A DNA stretch of 64,000 bases from the NCBI GenBank assembly GCA_017550965.1, contig JAFZNK010000244.1:1-64000 (forward strand), given 5' to 3'. The notes below the pieces were generated by a model that was not told where the DNA came from, made no database searches, and worked only from the letters and a program-made list of their open reading frames with translations. Numbering within the stretch: position 1 is the first letter of the stretch; each line of letters opens with the position of its first letter. The DNA comes from Thermoguttaceae bacterium. GTDB taxonomy: Bacteria > Planctomycetota > Planctomycetia > Pirellulales > Thermoguttaceae. Shown in pieces: positions 45,942-54,154 of this stretch. Position numbers and translations under genes: made by a program.

Positions 45942-46505
45942 ATGAAATGCCAAAAGTGCGACAAAGTCGCGACTTTTCATATAACTGAAGTTATCAACGC
46001 TCATCCGGAAGAACTACATCTTTGCGACGAGCACGCGTACGAATATTTGCATCACAACGACGCGAAACATTCGCCGGATCCCAAGTGTCACCCGAAACCC
46101 GAACCTTACGACGGCGAAGGCTACGCTGCCGATCAGGACGAAATCGACGATCTTTCCGCCGAAGAACTTGGTTTGAAAGATTTTACCGAGGAACTCGAAG
46201 CGAGCGACGACGTCTTTTGCAAATGTTGCGAGTTGACGTTCCTCGATTTCAGAAAGACGGGAAAATTCGGTTGCGAAAACGATTACATCGCGTTTAAAGA
46301 GCGAATTGAGCCTCTTTTTCTCAGTATTCACGGGGCTGTCGAGCATGTCGGGAAGAAACCGTCGCGATTTAAAGTCGACAATTCCGGAGCCACGCTTGTG
46401 AGTTTGAGAAATCAACTTGCCGAAGCGATTCGATTTGAGAAATACGAACAGGCTTCCGTCTTGCGCGATAAAATCAACGCTTTGTCGGCGCAGGAAAAAA
46501 GTTGA
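45942..46505 (+). CDS. McsA-like zinc-binding UVR-domain protein
   Basis: 187 aa from ATG 45942, which follows AAAGGA. In Bacillus McsA activates the arginine kinase McsB and the ClpC system. The N-terminus MKCQKCDKVATFHITEV has the first CxxC, followed by LCDEH, a His/Pro/Asp-rich linker, and a second cysteine group FCKCCELTFLDFRKTGKFGC. The C-terminal UVR motif (LRNQLAEAIRFEKYEQASVL) would contact partners such as Clp ATPases. Neither mcsB, ctsR nor clpC is adjacent, so the partner here is unknown. Confidence 0.85.
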   Translation: MKCQKCDKVATFHITEVINAHPEELHLCDEHAYEYLHHNDAKHSPDPKCHPKPEPYDGEGYAADQDEIDDLSAEELGLKDFTEELEASDDVFCKCCELTFLDFRKTGKFGCENDYIAFKERIEPLFLSIHGAVEHVGKKPSRFKVDNSGATLVSLRNQLAEAIRFEKYEQASVLRDKINALSAQEKS

Positions 46506-46540
46506 GAGAAATTTTCTCTTAGTAAGGCTTTGTAGAAAGA

Positions 46541-46585
46541 AAAGTCGAGCCGGACGCGTTTCGAACGATCGTCCGGTTCGACTTT
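46541..46585. terminator. Bidirectional rho-independent terminator
   Basis: AAAGTCGAGCCGGACG (46541-46556) pairs with CGTCCGGTTCGACTTT (46570-46585) with one G-T pair. It stands between the convergent McsA-like gene and the small membrane protein, with T-rich sequence on the minus side. Confidence 0.88.
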
Positions 46586-46591
46586 GTTTCG

Positions 46592-47125
46592 TTAGAATCT
46601 CCGATCGAACTCGATGTGATCGGTTACTCTCCAGACTCCGTCTTGCTCCTGCCTGAGTTCGACGCTGAAGTTGTCGATTCCTGTGAACGGATAGCCGTCG
46701 TGGCCTTTTCCGGCGGCCATTCCTCTAAATGCGACGGTCGCGCGAGGCGGAGACGTCGTTTTATTGATCTCTGTGATTCTTAAGTCGCTTACTTTCGCGC
46801 GTTCGATCGTTACGGAACCCATGCTGTCCTCAAATAATTTTCGAACGAGTACGGAATTTTTCGCGACGTACTGAAGCGCGGCGTCGGAATCGTTGTTTAA
46901 AACGGCGTTTTCCATCGCGTGGATCGTTCGACGAATCGATTTGGAGTCTGTGTCGACAAAAAAGACCAGACAGATTCCCAGGACGATCGTCAGCGCTGCG
47001 GCGACAAGCCCGAAGAGGGCGAACGATCGCTTGCCCGTTCCTTGCGCTATGGCGTAACCGACGACGAACAACGACGTTCCGGTTACAAGCCAGAAAAGAA
47101 GACTTTCTAAAAAAATGTTGGACAT
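46592..47125 (-). CDS. Membrane protein with C-terminal NTF2-like domain, unknown function
   Basis: 177 aa. Two transmembrane helices (about 5-26 and 35-56) and then an extracytoplasmic domain of about 115 residues with the helix RRTIHAMENAVLNNDSDAALQYVA and a four-strand sheet ending in WRVTDHIEF, the pattern of NTF2/SnoaL-like domains. Such domains bind ligands or form dimers. It is 46 nt downstream of the Gfo/Idh/MocA gene on the same strand. No catalytic residues are evident. Confidence 0.75.
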   Translation of the reverse strand: MSNIFLESLLFWLVTGTSLFVVGYAIAQGTGKRSFALFGLVAAALTIVLGICLVFFVDTDSKSIRRTIHAMENAVLNNDSDAALQYVAKNSVLVRKLFEDSMGSVTIERAKVSDLRITEINKTTSPPRATVAFRGMAAGKGHDGYPFTGIDNFSVELRQEQDGVWRVTDHIEFDRRF

Positions 47126-47171
47126 GGAAAAGACTCTTTAAGGAACGAGCTGACGATTAACAAACGATCGA

Positions 47172-48521
47172 TCAAATTTGCGGATGAACCCAGGGAGCGC
47201 GATACTCTCTAACGAGCAACGCGTTCGCTTCGTCGTCGTTTTTGACTTTTCCGGCTTCGGCGTCCCATTCGAGGGATCTTCCAAGTTGTTGCGAAATGTT
47301 GCCTAAGACGCAGCAGATCGTGGAGATAGCGCCTTCTTCAATATCGGAACGCGGTCGGCCGCGATCTTCGATTCTCGCGAGGAAGTCGCGCATATGTTCG
47401 CGGACCGCCGACGCGACGTGCAATTCGATATTCGGTTCGTTTTTATCTTCCGGATACTTTTCATTTTCGTAAAGGACCTCTCCGCTGATCGTTTCGTTCT
47501 GATAATACTTGCGGAAATCGTATCCGAAAACGCTCGCTTTGAGGACGCCGTGCTCGCCGTAGAAGAATCCGCCCCAGGGATGACGTCTTTCCGGAAGATC
47601 CGCCCAGGTGCGGTGGTTCCAAATCACTTCCAGGTCGTCGTATTCAAAGATTACCGTTTGCGTGTCGGTACAGTTGCTCACGCCGCCCTTTTTAATATAT
47701 TGGCCGCCGGACGAAGAGATTCGTTTGGGATATCCCAAGTCGAGCATCCATCTTGCCATGTCGAACATATGCACGCCCATGTCGCCGAGCGTGCCGTTGC
47801 CGTATTCCATACGTTGACGCCAGGAGCGTCTTCTCAAAAACGGATAATAGGGCAACTTAGGCGCGGGGCCGCACCAGAAGTCGTAATCAAACCCTTCGGG
47901 GACTTCGGCAGGCTCCTGATTAAACGCGGGGCCGGGACCTCCGTAATAGCTGAAAATCTCGACCTGACCGACTTTTCCAAGCATGCCGGAATCGATAATT
48001 TTCTCTTTGGCTTCCATCAGGTGCGGCGTGCTTCTGCGTTGCATGCCGACCTGGACGACCGCTTTGTTCTTTCTGGCGGCGGCGAGCATCGCCTGACATT
48101 CGAGAACGTCGACGCCAATCGGTTTTTGAACGTAGACGTCGATTCCCGCTTCGACGGCGGCGATCATCGGAAGCGCATGCCAATGGTCGGGCGTGTCAAT
48201 TAGCACAATATCAAGGTTGTTCTTCGCGATCATTTCGCGGTAGTCGTGGAATTTTTCCGGTTCTTTGCCCGATTTTTGACGCGCCGCGATCATTCTGGCG
48301 GCTTCGTCGAGCGCCTCCTGATCGACGTCGCAGACGGAAACGACTTCGACGTTCGCGACCTGGATGAGACGGAACAAGTCCATTTTCCCATACCAGCCCG
48401 CGCCGATAAGACCGACTCGGTATTGTTTTTCGGAGGAGGATTCGTCGCCAAATACGGCGGGTCCCGCGGCGATAGCCGCCGAGCCCAGCCCGGCGTATTT
48501 CAGGAAGTTGCGGCGTTGCAT
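47172..48521 (-). CDS. Tat-exported Gfo/Idh/MocA family oxidoreductase
   Basis: 449 aa from ATG 48521, preceded by GAAGGA. N-terminal twin-arginine signal RRNFLKYAGLGSAAIAAG, so the folded, cofactor-loaded enzyme is exported. Rossmann motif VGLIGAGWYGKMDL, then VSVCDVD, DTPDHWHA and VQKPIG (the EKP-equivalent), then the C-terminal GFO_IDH_MocA_C-like sheet with GDMGVHMFDMARWML. These enzymes oxidise or epimerise sugars with tightly bound NAD(P). Many planctomycetes have large families of them for glycan breakdown. The substrate is unknown. It is followed by the small membrane protein gene. Confidence 0.9.
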   Translation of the reverse strand: MQRRNFLKYAGLGSAAIAAGPAVFGDESSSEKQYRVGLIGAGWYGKMDLFRLIQVANVEVVSVCDVDQEALDEAARMIAARQKSGKEPEKFHDYREMIAKNNLDIVLIDTPDHWHALPMIAAVEAGIDVYVQKPIGVDVLECQAMLAAARKNKAVVQVGMQRRSTPHLMEAKEKIIDSGMLGKVGQVEIFSYYGGPGPAFNQEPAEVPEGFDYDFWCGPAPKLPYYPFLRRRSWRQRMEYGNGTLGDMGVHMFDMARWMLDLGYPKRISSSGGQYIKKGGVSNCTDTQTVIFEYDDLEVIWNHRTWADLPERRHPWGGFFYGEHGVLKASVFGYDFRKYYQNETISGEVLYENEKYPEDKNEPNIELHVASAVREHMRDFLARIEDRGRPRSDIEEGAISTICCVLGNISQQLGRSLEWDAEAGKVKNDDEANALLVREYRAPWVHPQI

Positions 48522-48724
48522 AGTTTTTTCCTTCGCAATAACGCGCAAATATGCGCGGCGTTATAATAAAGCGATTCCCCGGCGGAAATCGTCGACGCTA
48601 TTCATTGTACGGGAACAAAGCGAGAAGCGCAACAAGAAAGAAAAGATTTTGGACGTTTGTTTTTATCCTGCCGAAACGTCGTCTGGTCGCGACCTCGAGT
48701 TTCGAACGAACCGACGCTAAAGCG

Positions 48725-48754
48725 ACGCGGCGCTCGTGTCGACGAGCGCCGCGT
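48725..48754 (-). terminator. Strong hairpin after the MurE-like gene
   Basis: ACGCGGCGCTCG (48725-48736) and CGAGCGCCGCGT (48743-48754) form a perfect 12-bp stem, 31 nt past the stop of the MurE-like gene. T tract weak (CGCTTTAG). Confidence 0.6.
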
Positions 48755-48785
48755 GGATTTTCAGTTACGACGTTTTCTAGCGGTT

Positions 48786-50324
48786 TTAGTTATACCAAAA
48801 CGTCTCGACGCACGGCTGGTTTTCGTAGAGCCAATGCTTGATAAACTGTCTGTCGGGGACAAATTTCTCATTGATCGCGTCGAGGGTCGAGACGTCCTGA
48901 CCGACGACGAGCACGCAGTCGTCAGGAGAAGCGTGCGACAGAACCCACGTGATCGCTTCTTTTCGGTCTTTGATAACGTGAACGTCCTTAGGCTTTTCGA
49001 ATCCTTTGAGCAAATCGTCAAAAGCTTCGTCCTTTTGCGACTCCAGATGATTGCCGCTCGTAACGATCACGTAGTCGGCGTTTGTCTCCGCAGTTCTCCC
49101 GAGCAGCGGGCGTTTGCTGCGATCGCCGTCGTCGGGCGCGGCAAGGAGACAATAGAGCGAGCCGTGCGTAACGCGACGGAGCGTTTCGAGCGCGGCGGCA
49201 AGCGATTCGGGCGAATTGGCGCGATCAAGGAACACGTCGTACGGCTGACCGCAGTCGATGCGTTCCATTCTTCCGGGAATGTACGAAACGCGTTCGATCC
49301 CCTTGGCGACCGTTTTGAGATCGATTTTCCACGCGATAGCGAGCGCGGCGGCTTCTAAACAGTTGTAAATATGCTCTTTGCCAATGATCATCGTGTGAAT
49401 CGGGCATGCGTCGGCGCCCGCGACGACGTAGAACGTTTGGCCGGAAACGTTTCTTTCGACGGGGGTTCCGGAAACGGAACACGTCGTCGGTTGGATTCCG
49501 ACAGTCAGCGTCGGATGGGTAATGAGGTGCAACGCGGCGTCGGTAACGCGGTCGTCAAGGTTGCAAATCGCCACGCCCGTCTTTTTGAGGTAGTTGAAAA
49601 TCTGCATTTTGACGCGTCGGTACTGATCGACGGTTCTGTGAACGTCCAGATGGTCGCGGCGTAAATTCGTAAGACACACGGCGTCGAATTCAACGCCCGA
49701 GATTCTTTTTTCCGCAATGGCGACGGACGACGTCTCGACAATCGCGCATTGACACCCGATTTCGACCATTCTATCGAGCAACATGGCGAGTTCTTCAGGT
49801 TGAGGCGTCGTTTCCCTGAGAGGTTGCAACTTGGCGCCGTCGTAGACGCCGAGCGATCCGATCAAGCCGACTTTTTGGCCCGCTTCGGCGAGAACGCCGC
49901 CGAGAATGTACGACAGCGACGTTTTGCCCGCCGTTCCGGTAACGGCGATCATTCTCATTTTCCTCGCTGGGAAATCGCAAAACGCCTGACACGCTCGCGC
50001 GTAGACGGAACGGGGATCGTCGACAAAGATCTTTTGGAACGAGGAATCGCTTTCGGCGTATTGCGAATTTTGTTCCTCCGCAAACGCCGATTCCAAAGAG
50101 TTCGGGAGAACGGCGGCGACCGCGCCGTTGGCGGCGGCGATTTTAACGTCTTCCAGGGCGGCGATCGGTTCCGACTTCTTACAGACGTACAGCCCTCCCG
50201 CGAGCGGTTCGTACGCGTCGCAACTGCAAACGGCAATGTTCGCGTTACGGAAAGGGGCGACGTTTTCCCCTTCGAGCAAAACCGAAAGCGAGACTGAAAT
50301 TCCGTTTTTAGGTTGGATCGACAT
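48786..50324 (-). CDS. MurE-like Mur ligase family protein with altered substrate motifs
   Basis: 512 aa from ATG 50324, preceded by AGAGAGGT. ATP-dependent amino acid ligase fold: ATP loop VTGTAGKTS (128-136), TTPQPEELAML, ETSSVAIAEKR, the LTNLRRDHLDVHRT segment and PGRME. In MurE these steps add meso-DAP or lysine to UDP-MurNAc-Ala-Glu. Three usual MurE motifs differ: YAHTP reads DRANSPES, DNPR reads SGNHL (about 423-427), and the late KGHE reads GQDV. The domain order is complete, so the gene is probably expressed. It may be a MurE variant or a ligase for another peptide. It stands outside any dcw cluster. Confidence 0.85.
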   Translation of the reverse strand: MSIQPKNGISVSLSVLLEGENVAPFRNANIAVCSCDAYEPLAGGLYVCKKSEPIAALEDVKIAAANGAVAAVLPNSLESAFAEEQNSQYAESDSSFQKIFVDDPRSVYARACQAFCDFPARKMRMIAVTGTAGKTSLSYILGGVLAEAGQKVGLIGSLGVYDGAKLQPLRETTPQPEELAMLLDRMVEIGCQCAIVETSSVAIAEKRISGVEFDAVCLTNLRRDHLDVHRTVDQYRRVKMQIFNYLKKTGVAICNLDDRVTDAALHLITHPTLTVGIQPTTCSVSGTPVERNVSGQTFYVVAGADACPIHTMIIGKEHIYNCLEAAALAIAWKIDLKTVAKGIERVSYIPGRMERIDCGQPYDVFLDRANSPESLAAALETLRRVTHGSLYCLLAAPDDGDRSKRPLLGRTAETNADYVIVTSGNHLESQKDEAFDDLLKGFEKPKDVHVIKDRKEAITWVLSHASPDDCVLVVGQDVSTLDAINEKFVPDRQFIKHWLYENQPCVETFWYN

Positions 50325-50518
50325 ATAAAAACCTCTCTGGTTTGTTCCGACGGGAGTCGGCAATAATTGCGTTTGCGCGCTTTCTACGCGCGCCTTTGTC
50401 GAAGTATGAGAAAATAACGCGTCGACGTCAAGATTGATTTCGCTGTTTATCGGAAATTTACGTCTCCGCGCTTGCGTTGCGACGACTCTCTCCTTTGCTG
50501 GCGGCGCCCTTCGATATA

Positions 50519-50546
50519 TTGCATGGGAAAAAAAAGAACGTATAAT
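50519..50546 (+). promoter_or_regulatory. Promoter for purC
   Basis: TTGCAT (50519-50524), 16-nt spacer, TATAAT (50541-50546), about 65 nt before the purC start. Confidence 0.65.
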
Positions 50547-50610
50547 ATGGAACGTCGGCGGAACGCGAGCGTTCCGCGTTTATGTTCCCTGAAGTTTAGG
50601 ACGTAGAGAG

Positions 50611-51513
50611 ATGAGTTTTAACGTAGTGTTGCAGACGTCGATTCCCGGCATGACTCCCAAGCGCGGCAAAGTTCGCGACGTTTACGATTTCGGAGACAAA
50701 GTTCTCCTTGTGAGTTCCGACCGGATCAGCGCGTTTGACTGGATTCTTCCGACCGGAGTTCCCGACAAAGGCAAAGTCCTCAATCAGACTGCGGAGTTTT
50801 GGTTCGAGACTCTTGGCGTGCGCAATCACGTTATTACGACTGACGTCGCGAAAATTCCGTTCCCTGAAGGAACCGATTTGTCGATGTTTGAAGGGCGTTC
50901 CGTTTTTTGCGAAAAGACGAAGGTCGTTCCGATCGAATGCGTCGTGCGCGGCTATCTTTCCGGTTCCGGCTGGAAAGAATACCAAAAGTCGCAGACGGTT
51001 TGCGGTTTGAAATTGCCCGCCGGTCTGGTTGAAAGTTCCAAACTTGACGAGCCGATCTTCACGCCCTCGACGAAAGAAGAGACGGGCCACGATCAAAACA
51101 TTTCGTTTGAAGAAACCGCCGAGCGCGTTGGGCTTGACGTCGCTGAAAAGCTTCGTTCCATGTCGCTGGATATTTTCAAACGCGGCAGCGAGTACGCGGC
51201 CAAGCGCGGCATTATCGTCGCCGACACGAAATTTGAATTTGGCGTAACCGCCGACGGCGAACTTATTTTGATCGACGAAGTGTTGACCCCGGATTCCTCG
51301 CGATTCTGGCCCGCCGACCTGTACGAACCCGGCAAAGGACAGCCGTCCTTCGACAAGCAGTTCGTTCGCGACTGGCTCCTGGCGTCCGGATGGGATCGCA
51401 ATTCCACCCCTCCGAACCTTCCGGACGACGTCGTTCTCAAGACGCGCGAGAAGTATCTTGAAGCGTTTGAGCGACTTGCCGATCGCCCGTTGAAATTTAA
51501 GTCGAACCTTTGA
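50611..51513 (+). CDS. purC: Phosphoribosylaminoimidazole-succinocarboxamide synthase (SAICAR synthetase)
   Basis: ATP-dependent addition of aspartate to CAIR in purine synthesis. 300 aa, the longer PurC form. Start KRGKVRDVYDFGDKVLLVSSDRISAFDW is the classic N-terminus (RGKVRDVYD), followed by VRGYLSGSGWKEY, FTPSTKEETGHDQNISF and LIDEVLTPDSSRFWP. ATG 50611 follows TAGAGAG. Together with purD in this window it indicates a full de novo purine route scattered on the chromosome. Confidence 0.97.
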   Translation: MSFNVVLQTSIPGMTPKRGKVRDVYDFGDKVLLVSSDRISAFDWILPTGVPDKGKVLNQTAEFWFETLGVRNHVITTDVAKIPFPEGTDLSMFEGRSVFCEKTKVVPIECVVRGYLSGSGWKEYQKSQTVCGLKLPAGLVESSKLDEPIFTPSTKEETGHDQNISFEETAERVGLDVAEKLRSMSLDIFKRGSEYAAKRGIIVADTKFEFGVTADGELILIDEVLTPDSSRFWPADLYEPGKGQPSFDKQFVRDWLLASGWDRNSTPPNLPDDVVLKTREKYLEAFERLADRPLKFKSNL

Positions 51514-51552
51514 GCGACGCGCCGAAGCGCTATTGGAAACGATTTGGAGACG

Positions 51553-51864
51553 ATGACGACGGCTTTCCTTATTGCGGACGCGGTTCATCCCGGTCGCCAC
51601 GCGTGCGGCGTTTTTGCGACGATCGTCGTCGCGACGGTCGCTTTTTTGATTTTCGCGTTGATTTTCGCCGTTCCCGTTTTGCGCGGCAAGGCGACGAAGC
51701 GACGTTGCGCGTGCGCCGCGTCCGAGGAGGCGTTGCGCGTGTTGGACGAGCGCGAGCGCGCGAAGAAAGAAGCGTCGCGCTATGATCCGGAAACCGTCGA
51801 CGCGAGCGATTTGCCGACGGTTTCTCCCGAGTTGGCGGAATACGAGAGCAAACGCCGCGCGTAG
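51553..51864 (+). CDS. Small single-span membrane protein of unknown function
   Basis: 103 aa from ATG 51553; TTG 51544 in the same frame is possible. One hydrophobic helix (about 18-44, FATIVVATVAFLIFALIFAVPVL), then a cysteine pair CACAA and a helical charged tail with DERERAKKEAS and YESKRRA. It lies between purC and the site-2 protease with short gaps, so it is probably cotranscribed with the protease. Not recognised as a family. Confidence 0.6.
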   Translation: MTTAFLIADAVHPGRHACGVFATIVVATVAFLIFALIFAVPVLRGKATKRRCACAASEEALRVLDERERAKKEASRYDPETVDASDLPTVSPELAEYESKRRA

Positions 51865-51880
51865 ATAATCGGAGGAGTTG

Positions 51881-52867
51881 TTGGACGACCGCGACCTGGA
51901 ACAAGCGAACCGATCGCTCGACTCGATTCGTCGGTCGATCGTCGAAATGAAGGCGATCGAATCGGAACGCGCGACGATCGAGCCCGTTTCGAGCGTAAAA
52001 CGTTCGAAGAGAGCGTCTTGGCGTGATTCCTGGGCGCGGCGGCCCTATTGGCTCGTCCCCCTTTTTTTGTACGTCTCGACATGGCTGACGACGACGTTTG
52101 TCGGCTTTTTGTGTTACGGAAGCGGTTCGTTTGCGTCCGGCCTGCTGTTTTCCGCGCCGTTGATGACGATCTTGACGTGCCACGAACTCGGGCACTTTTT
52201 GCAGAACAAGCGATACGGAATCGACACGACGCTTCCGTATTTCATTCCTTTGCCGATCCCGCCTCTTGGCACGTTTGGCGCGATCATCAAGATGAAAAGC
52301 GCGGTTCCGAGCCTGCGCGCGCTGTTCGACGTCGGCGTTTCCGGACCGCTCGCGGGGCTGGTTTTAACGCTCTTTTTTCTCGTCGTCGGCGTCGCAAACT
52401 CGTCGCTTGTTCCCATGTCGACGGAAACTCCTCCGGAGGGAACGTTAGTTTTTGGCGAACCGCTTATTTTTCAGTGGGTTGCGAAGCTGTTGTTAGGATA
52501 CGATCCTTCGGTTCACTCGTTGTTGATGCATCCGATCGCAGTCGCCGCCTGGGTGGGAATATTGCTCACGACGCTTAACCTTTTTCCCATCGGGCAACTT
52601 GACGGAGGACACGTTTTTTACGCGTTGACGCGCAAATACGCCGCGATTTGTTCGTATGTTCTTTTCGGTTGCGCCGTCCTTGGCGTCGTGTTCTTTCGGC
52701 TTTGGAACTGGAGTTTGCTTTTAATACTGCTGTATTTCTTCGGACTGCGTCATCCCAGGACGATGAGAGACGAACAATCGTTAGGGTGGGGAAGAACGGT
52801 TTTAGGTTGGGCTACGCTCGCCTTTATTGTTATTGGATTTACCGCGCGGCCTCTGTCCGTGCAGTAG
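51881..52867 (+). CDS. Site-2 protease family zinc metallopeptidase (M50)
   Basis: About 328 aa. Cuts membrane-embedded segments of regulators or signal peptides. Zinc motif HELGH in TCHELGHFLQN and the second motif NLFPIGQLDGGHV, with several hydrophobic helices between and after. The soluble N-terminus of about 55 residues is charged. The start is a TTG codon: GGAGG at 51871-51875 favours TTG 51881 over the adjacent TTG 51878. Substrate unknown; no anti-sigma factor gene is adjacent. Confidence 0.92.
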   Translation: MDDRDLEQANRSLDSIRRSIVEMKAIESERATIEPVSSVKRSKRASWRDSWARRPYWLVPLFLYVSTWLTTTFVGFLCYGSGSFASGLLFSAPLMTILTCHELGHFLQNKRYGIDTTLPYFIPLPIPPLGTFGAIIKMKSAVPSLRALFDVGVSGPLAGLVLTLFFLVVGVANSSLVPMSTETPPEGTLVFGEPLIFQWVAKLLLGYDPSVHSLLMHPIAVAAWVGILLTTLNLFPIGQLDGGHVFYALTRKYAAICSYVLFGCAVLGVVFFRLWNWSLLLILLYFFGLRHPRTMRDEQSLGWGRTVLGWATLAFIVIGFTARPLSVQ

Positions 52868-52903
52868 CGGGATATTTCCCATGTTGAAGAGGAAGGGCCC
52901 GAG

Positions 52904-54118
52904 ATGAAGAAGAAAAAAGACGAAACGCAAGTATTACTCGGTCATAAACATTCGTGGACCGATACGGCGGGGCACGCGCATCGCGTCGTGTTTGACGAGA
53001 AAGCGTTGGAGAAACCAAAGACGACGTGGCTTGTGCTGACCGTCGTAACGATCGTCGCTCTTGCCGCGGGCGCGGTCGGCGTGTTTACCGCGCCGCGCCA
53101 CAACGACGCCGTCTCTGCGTTTCACGTCGCGGATTCCGGCCCGACGTTCTCCTTTAAGAACACGATTAAACGCGCGGCGGAAACGCCGTGTTACTCGATC
53201 GCCGCCGGCTGGAACGACGAGTTTTTCGTCGCCGACGCGCGCGGCGTTTCTCTTTACGACGCCGAGGGGAACAAACTTGACGCCTGGCCTAACGAGCCGG
53301 AAGAAACGCCGACCGCCGTCGCGTTTGTTTCCGACGAAAACGCCGCCACAAACGGTTCGTTGCTGGTCGCTTACGGCGATAAAGTCAAATCGTTGCGTTT
53401 CTCCCTCGACAACGTCGTTCCCGGCGAGGGAGAATCGGTGATTTTTACCGCTCAAAACGGCGCTCTTGGCGGCCTGGAGCTTATTTTGACGATTCCCGGC
53501 GCCGATATTCGAGGGCTTGCTTCCTCGTCCGAACGCCTGTTTGTCGCCGATTTCCAGTCGGGCAGGGTGTGGAGATATTCCTGGAAGAAGATCGAATCGC
53601 TCAAACATGAACAAAAGAAGGAAGTCGCCCCCGATTGCGTAATTGGCGATTCGGACGTCGCCGCGGCGTATCCTGGGCTTAAGCCGGCGATTAAAGAGAA
53701 CTTCTCAATTTCCTACTTGCCCGGCGAAAACGAATTGTTCGTCTCAAATTCCGGCCTGTTCCGCGTCGACGCGTTTAACGCGAGCGCCGGGACGGCGCGG
53801 GCGGATCATTCGTGGTCGCGTTCCGGCGAAATCAACGAGCCTTTTACCGGCGCGGCTAATCCGATCGCCGTCGCAGCGTCTCAGGAATGGCTTGCCGTCG
53901 CCGAGACCGGAAAGACTTCCTCGTCCGAGACCGACGAAAAGGCGTCTCCCATCCGTTTCTTTAATTTGAGCGGCGAACCGCTCGGTCGATTGCCGTACGC
54001 CGGACTCGAACGCGCGGAGGAAACGGTCGTTATTGGAATCGCCGTTTCTCCTGATTCCAGACGTATTTACGCGCTCAATTCGAACGGCGACGTCGACGTC
54101 TGGTCGTCGATTCCATAG
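52904..54118 (+). CDS. Membrane-anchored propeller-like (NHL/YVTN-type) protein
   Basis: 404 aa. A His-rich cytosolic N-terminus (GHKHSWTDTAGHAHRV), one transmembrane helix (about 42-64) and an extracytoplasmic beta-rich domain with repeats such as EFFVADARGVSLYDAEGN, GLASSSERLFVADFQSGRVWRY and IAVSPDSRRIYALNSNGDVDVW, the look of NHL or YVTN propellers. It probably binds a protein or ligand. ATG 52904 follows GAAGAGGAAGG. It is 36 nt downstream of the site-2 protease gene and 36 nt before the HAD phosphatase gene. Confidence 0.78.
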   Translation: MKKKKDETQVLLGHKHSWTDTAGHAHRVVFDEKALEKPKTTWLVLTVVTIVALAAGAVGVFTAPRHNDAVSAFHVADSGPTFSFKNTIKRAAETPCYSIAAGWNDEFFVADARGVSLYDAEGNKLDAWPNEPEETPTAVAFVSDENAATNGSLLVAYGDKVKSLRFSLDNVVPGEGESVIFTAQNGALGGLELILTIPGADIRGLASSSERLFVADFQSGRVWRYSWKKIESLKHEQKKEVAPDCVIGDSDVAAAYPGLKPAIKENFSISYLPGENELFVSNSGLFRVDAFNASAGTARADHSWSRSGEINEPFTGAANPIAVAASQEWLAVAETGKTSSSETDEKASPIRFFNLSGEPLGRLPYAGLERAEETVVIGIAVSPDSRRIYALNSNGDVDVWSSIP

Positions 54119-54154
54119 TCCTTAAGCGCGTCCATTTTATCAAGAACGATATTC

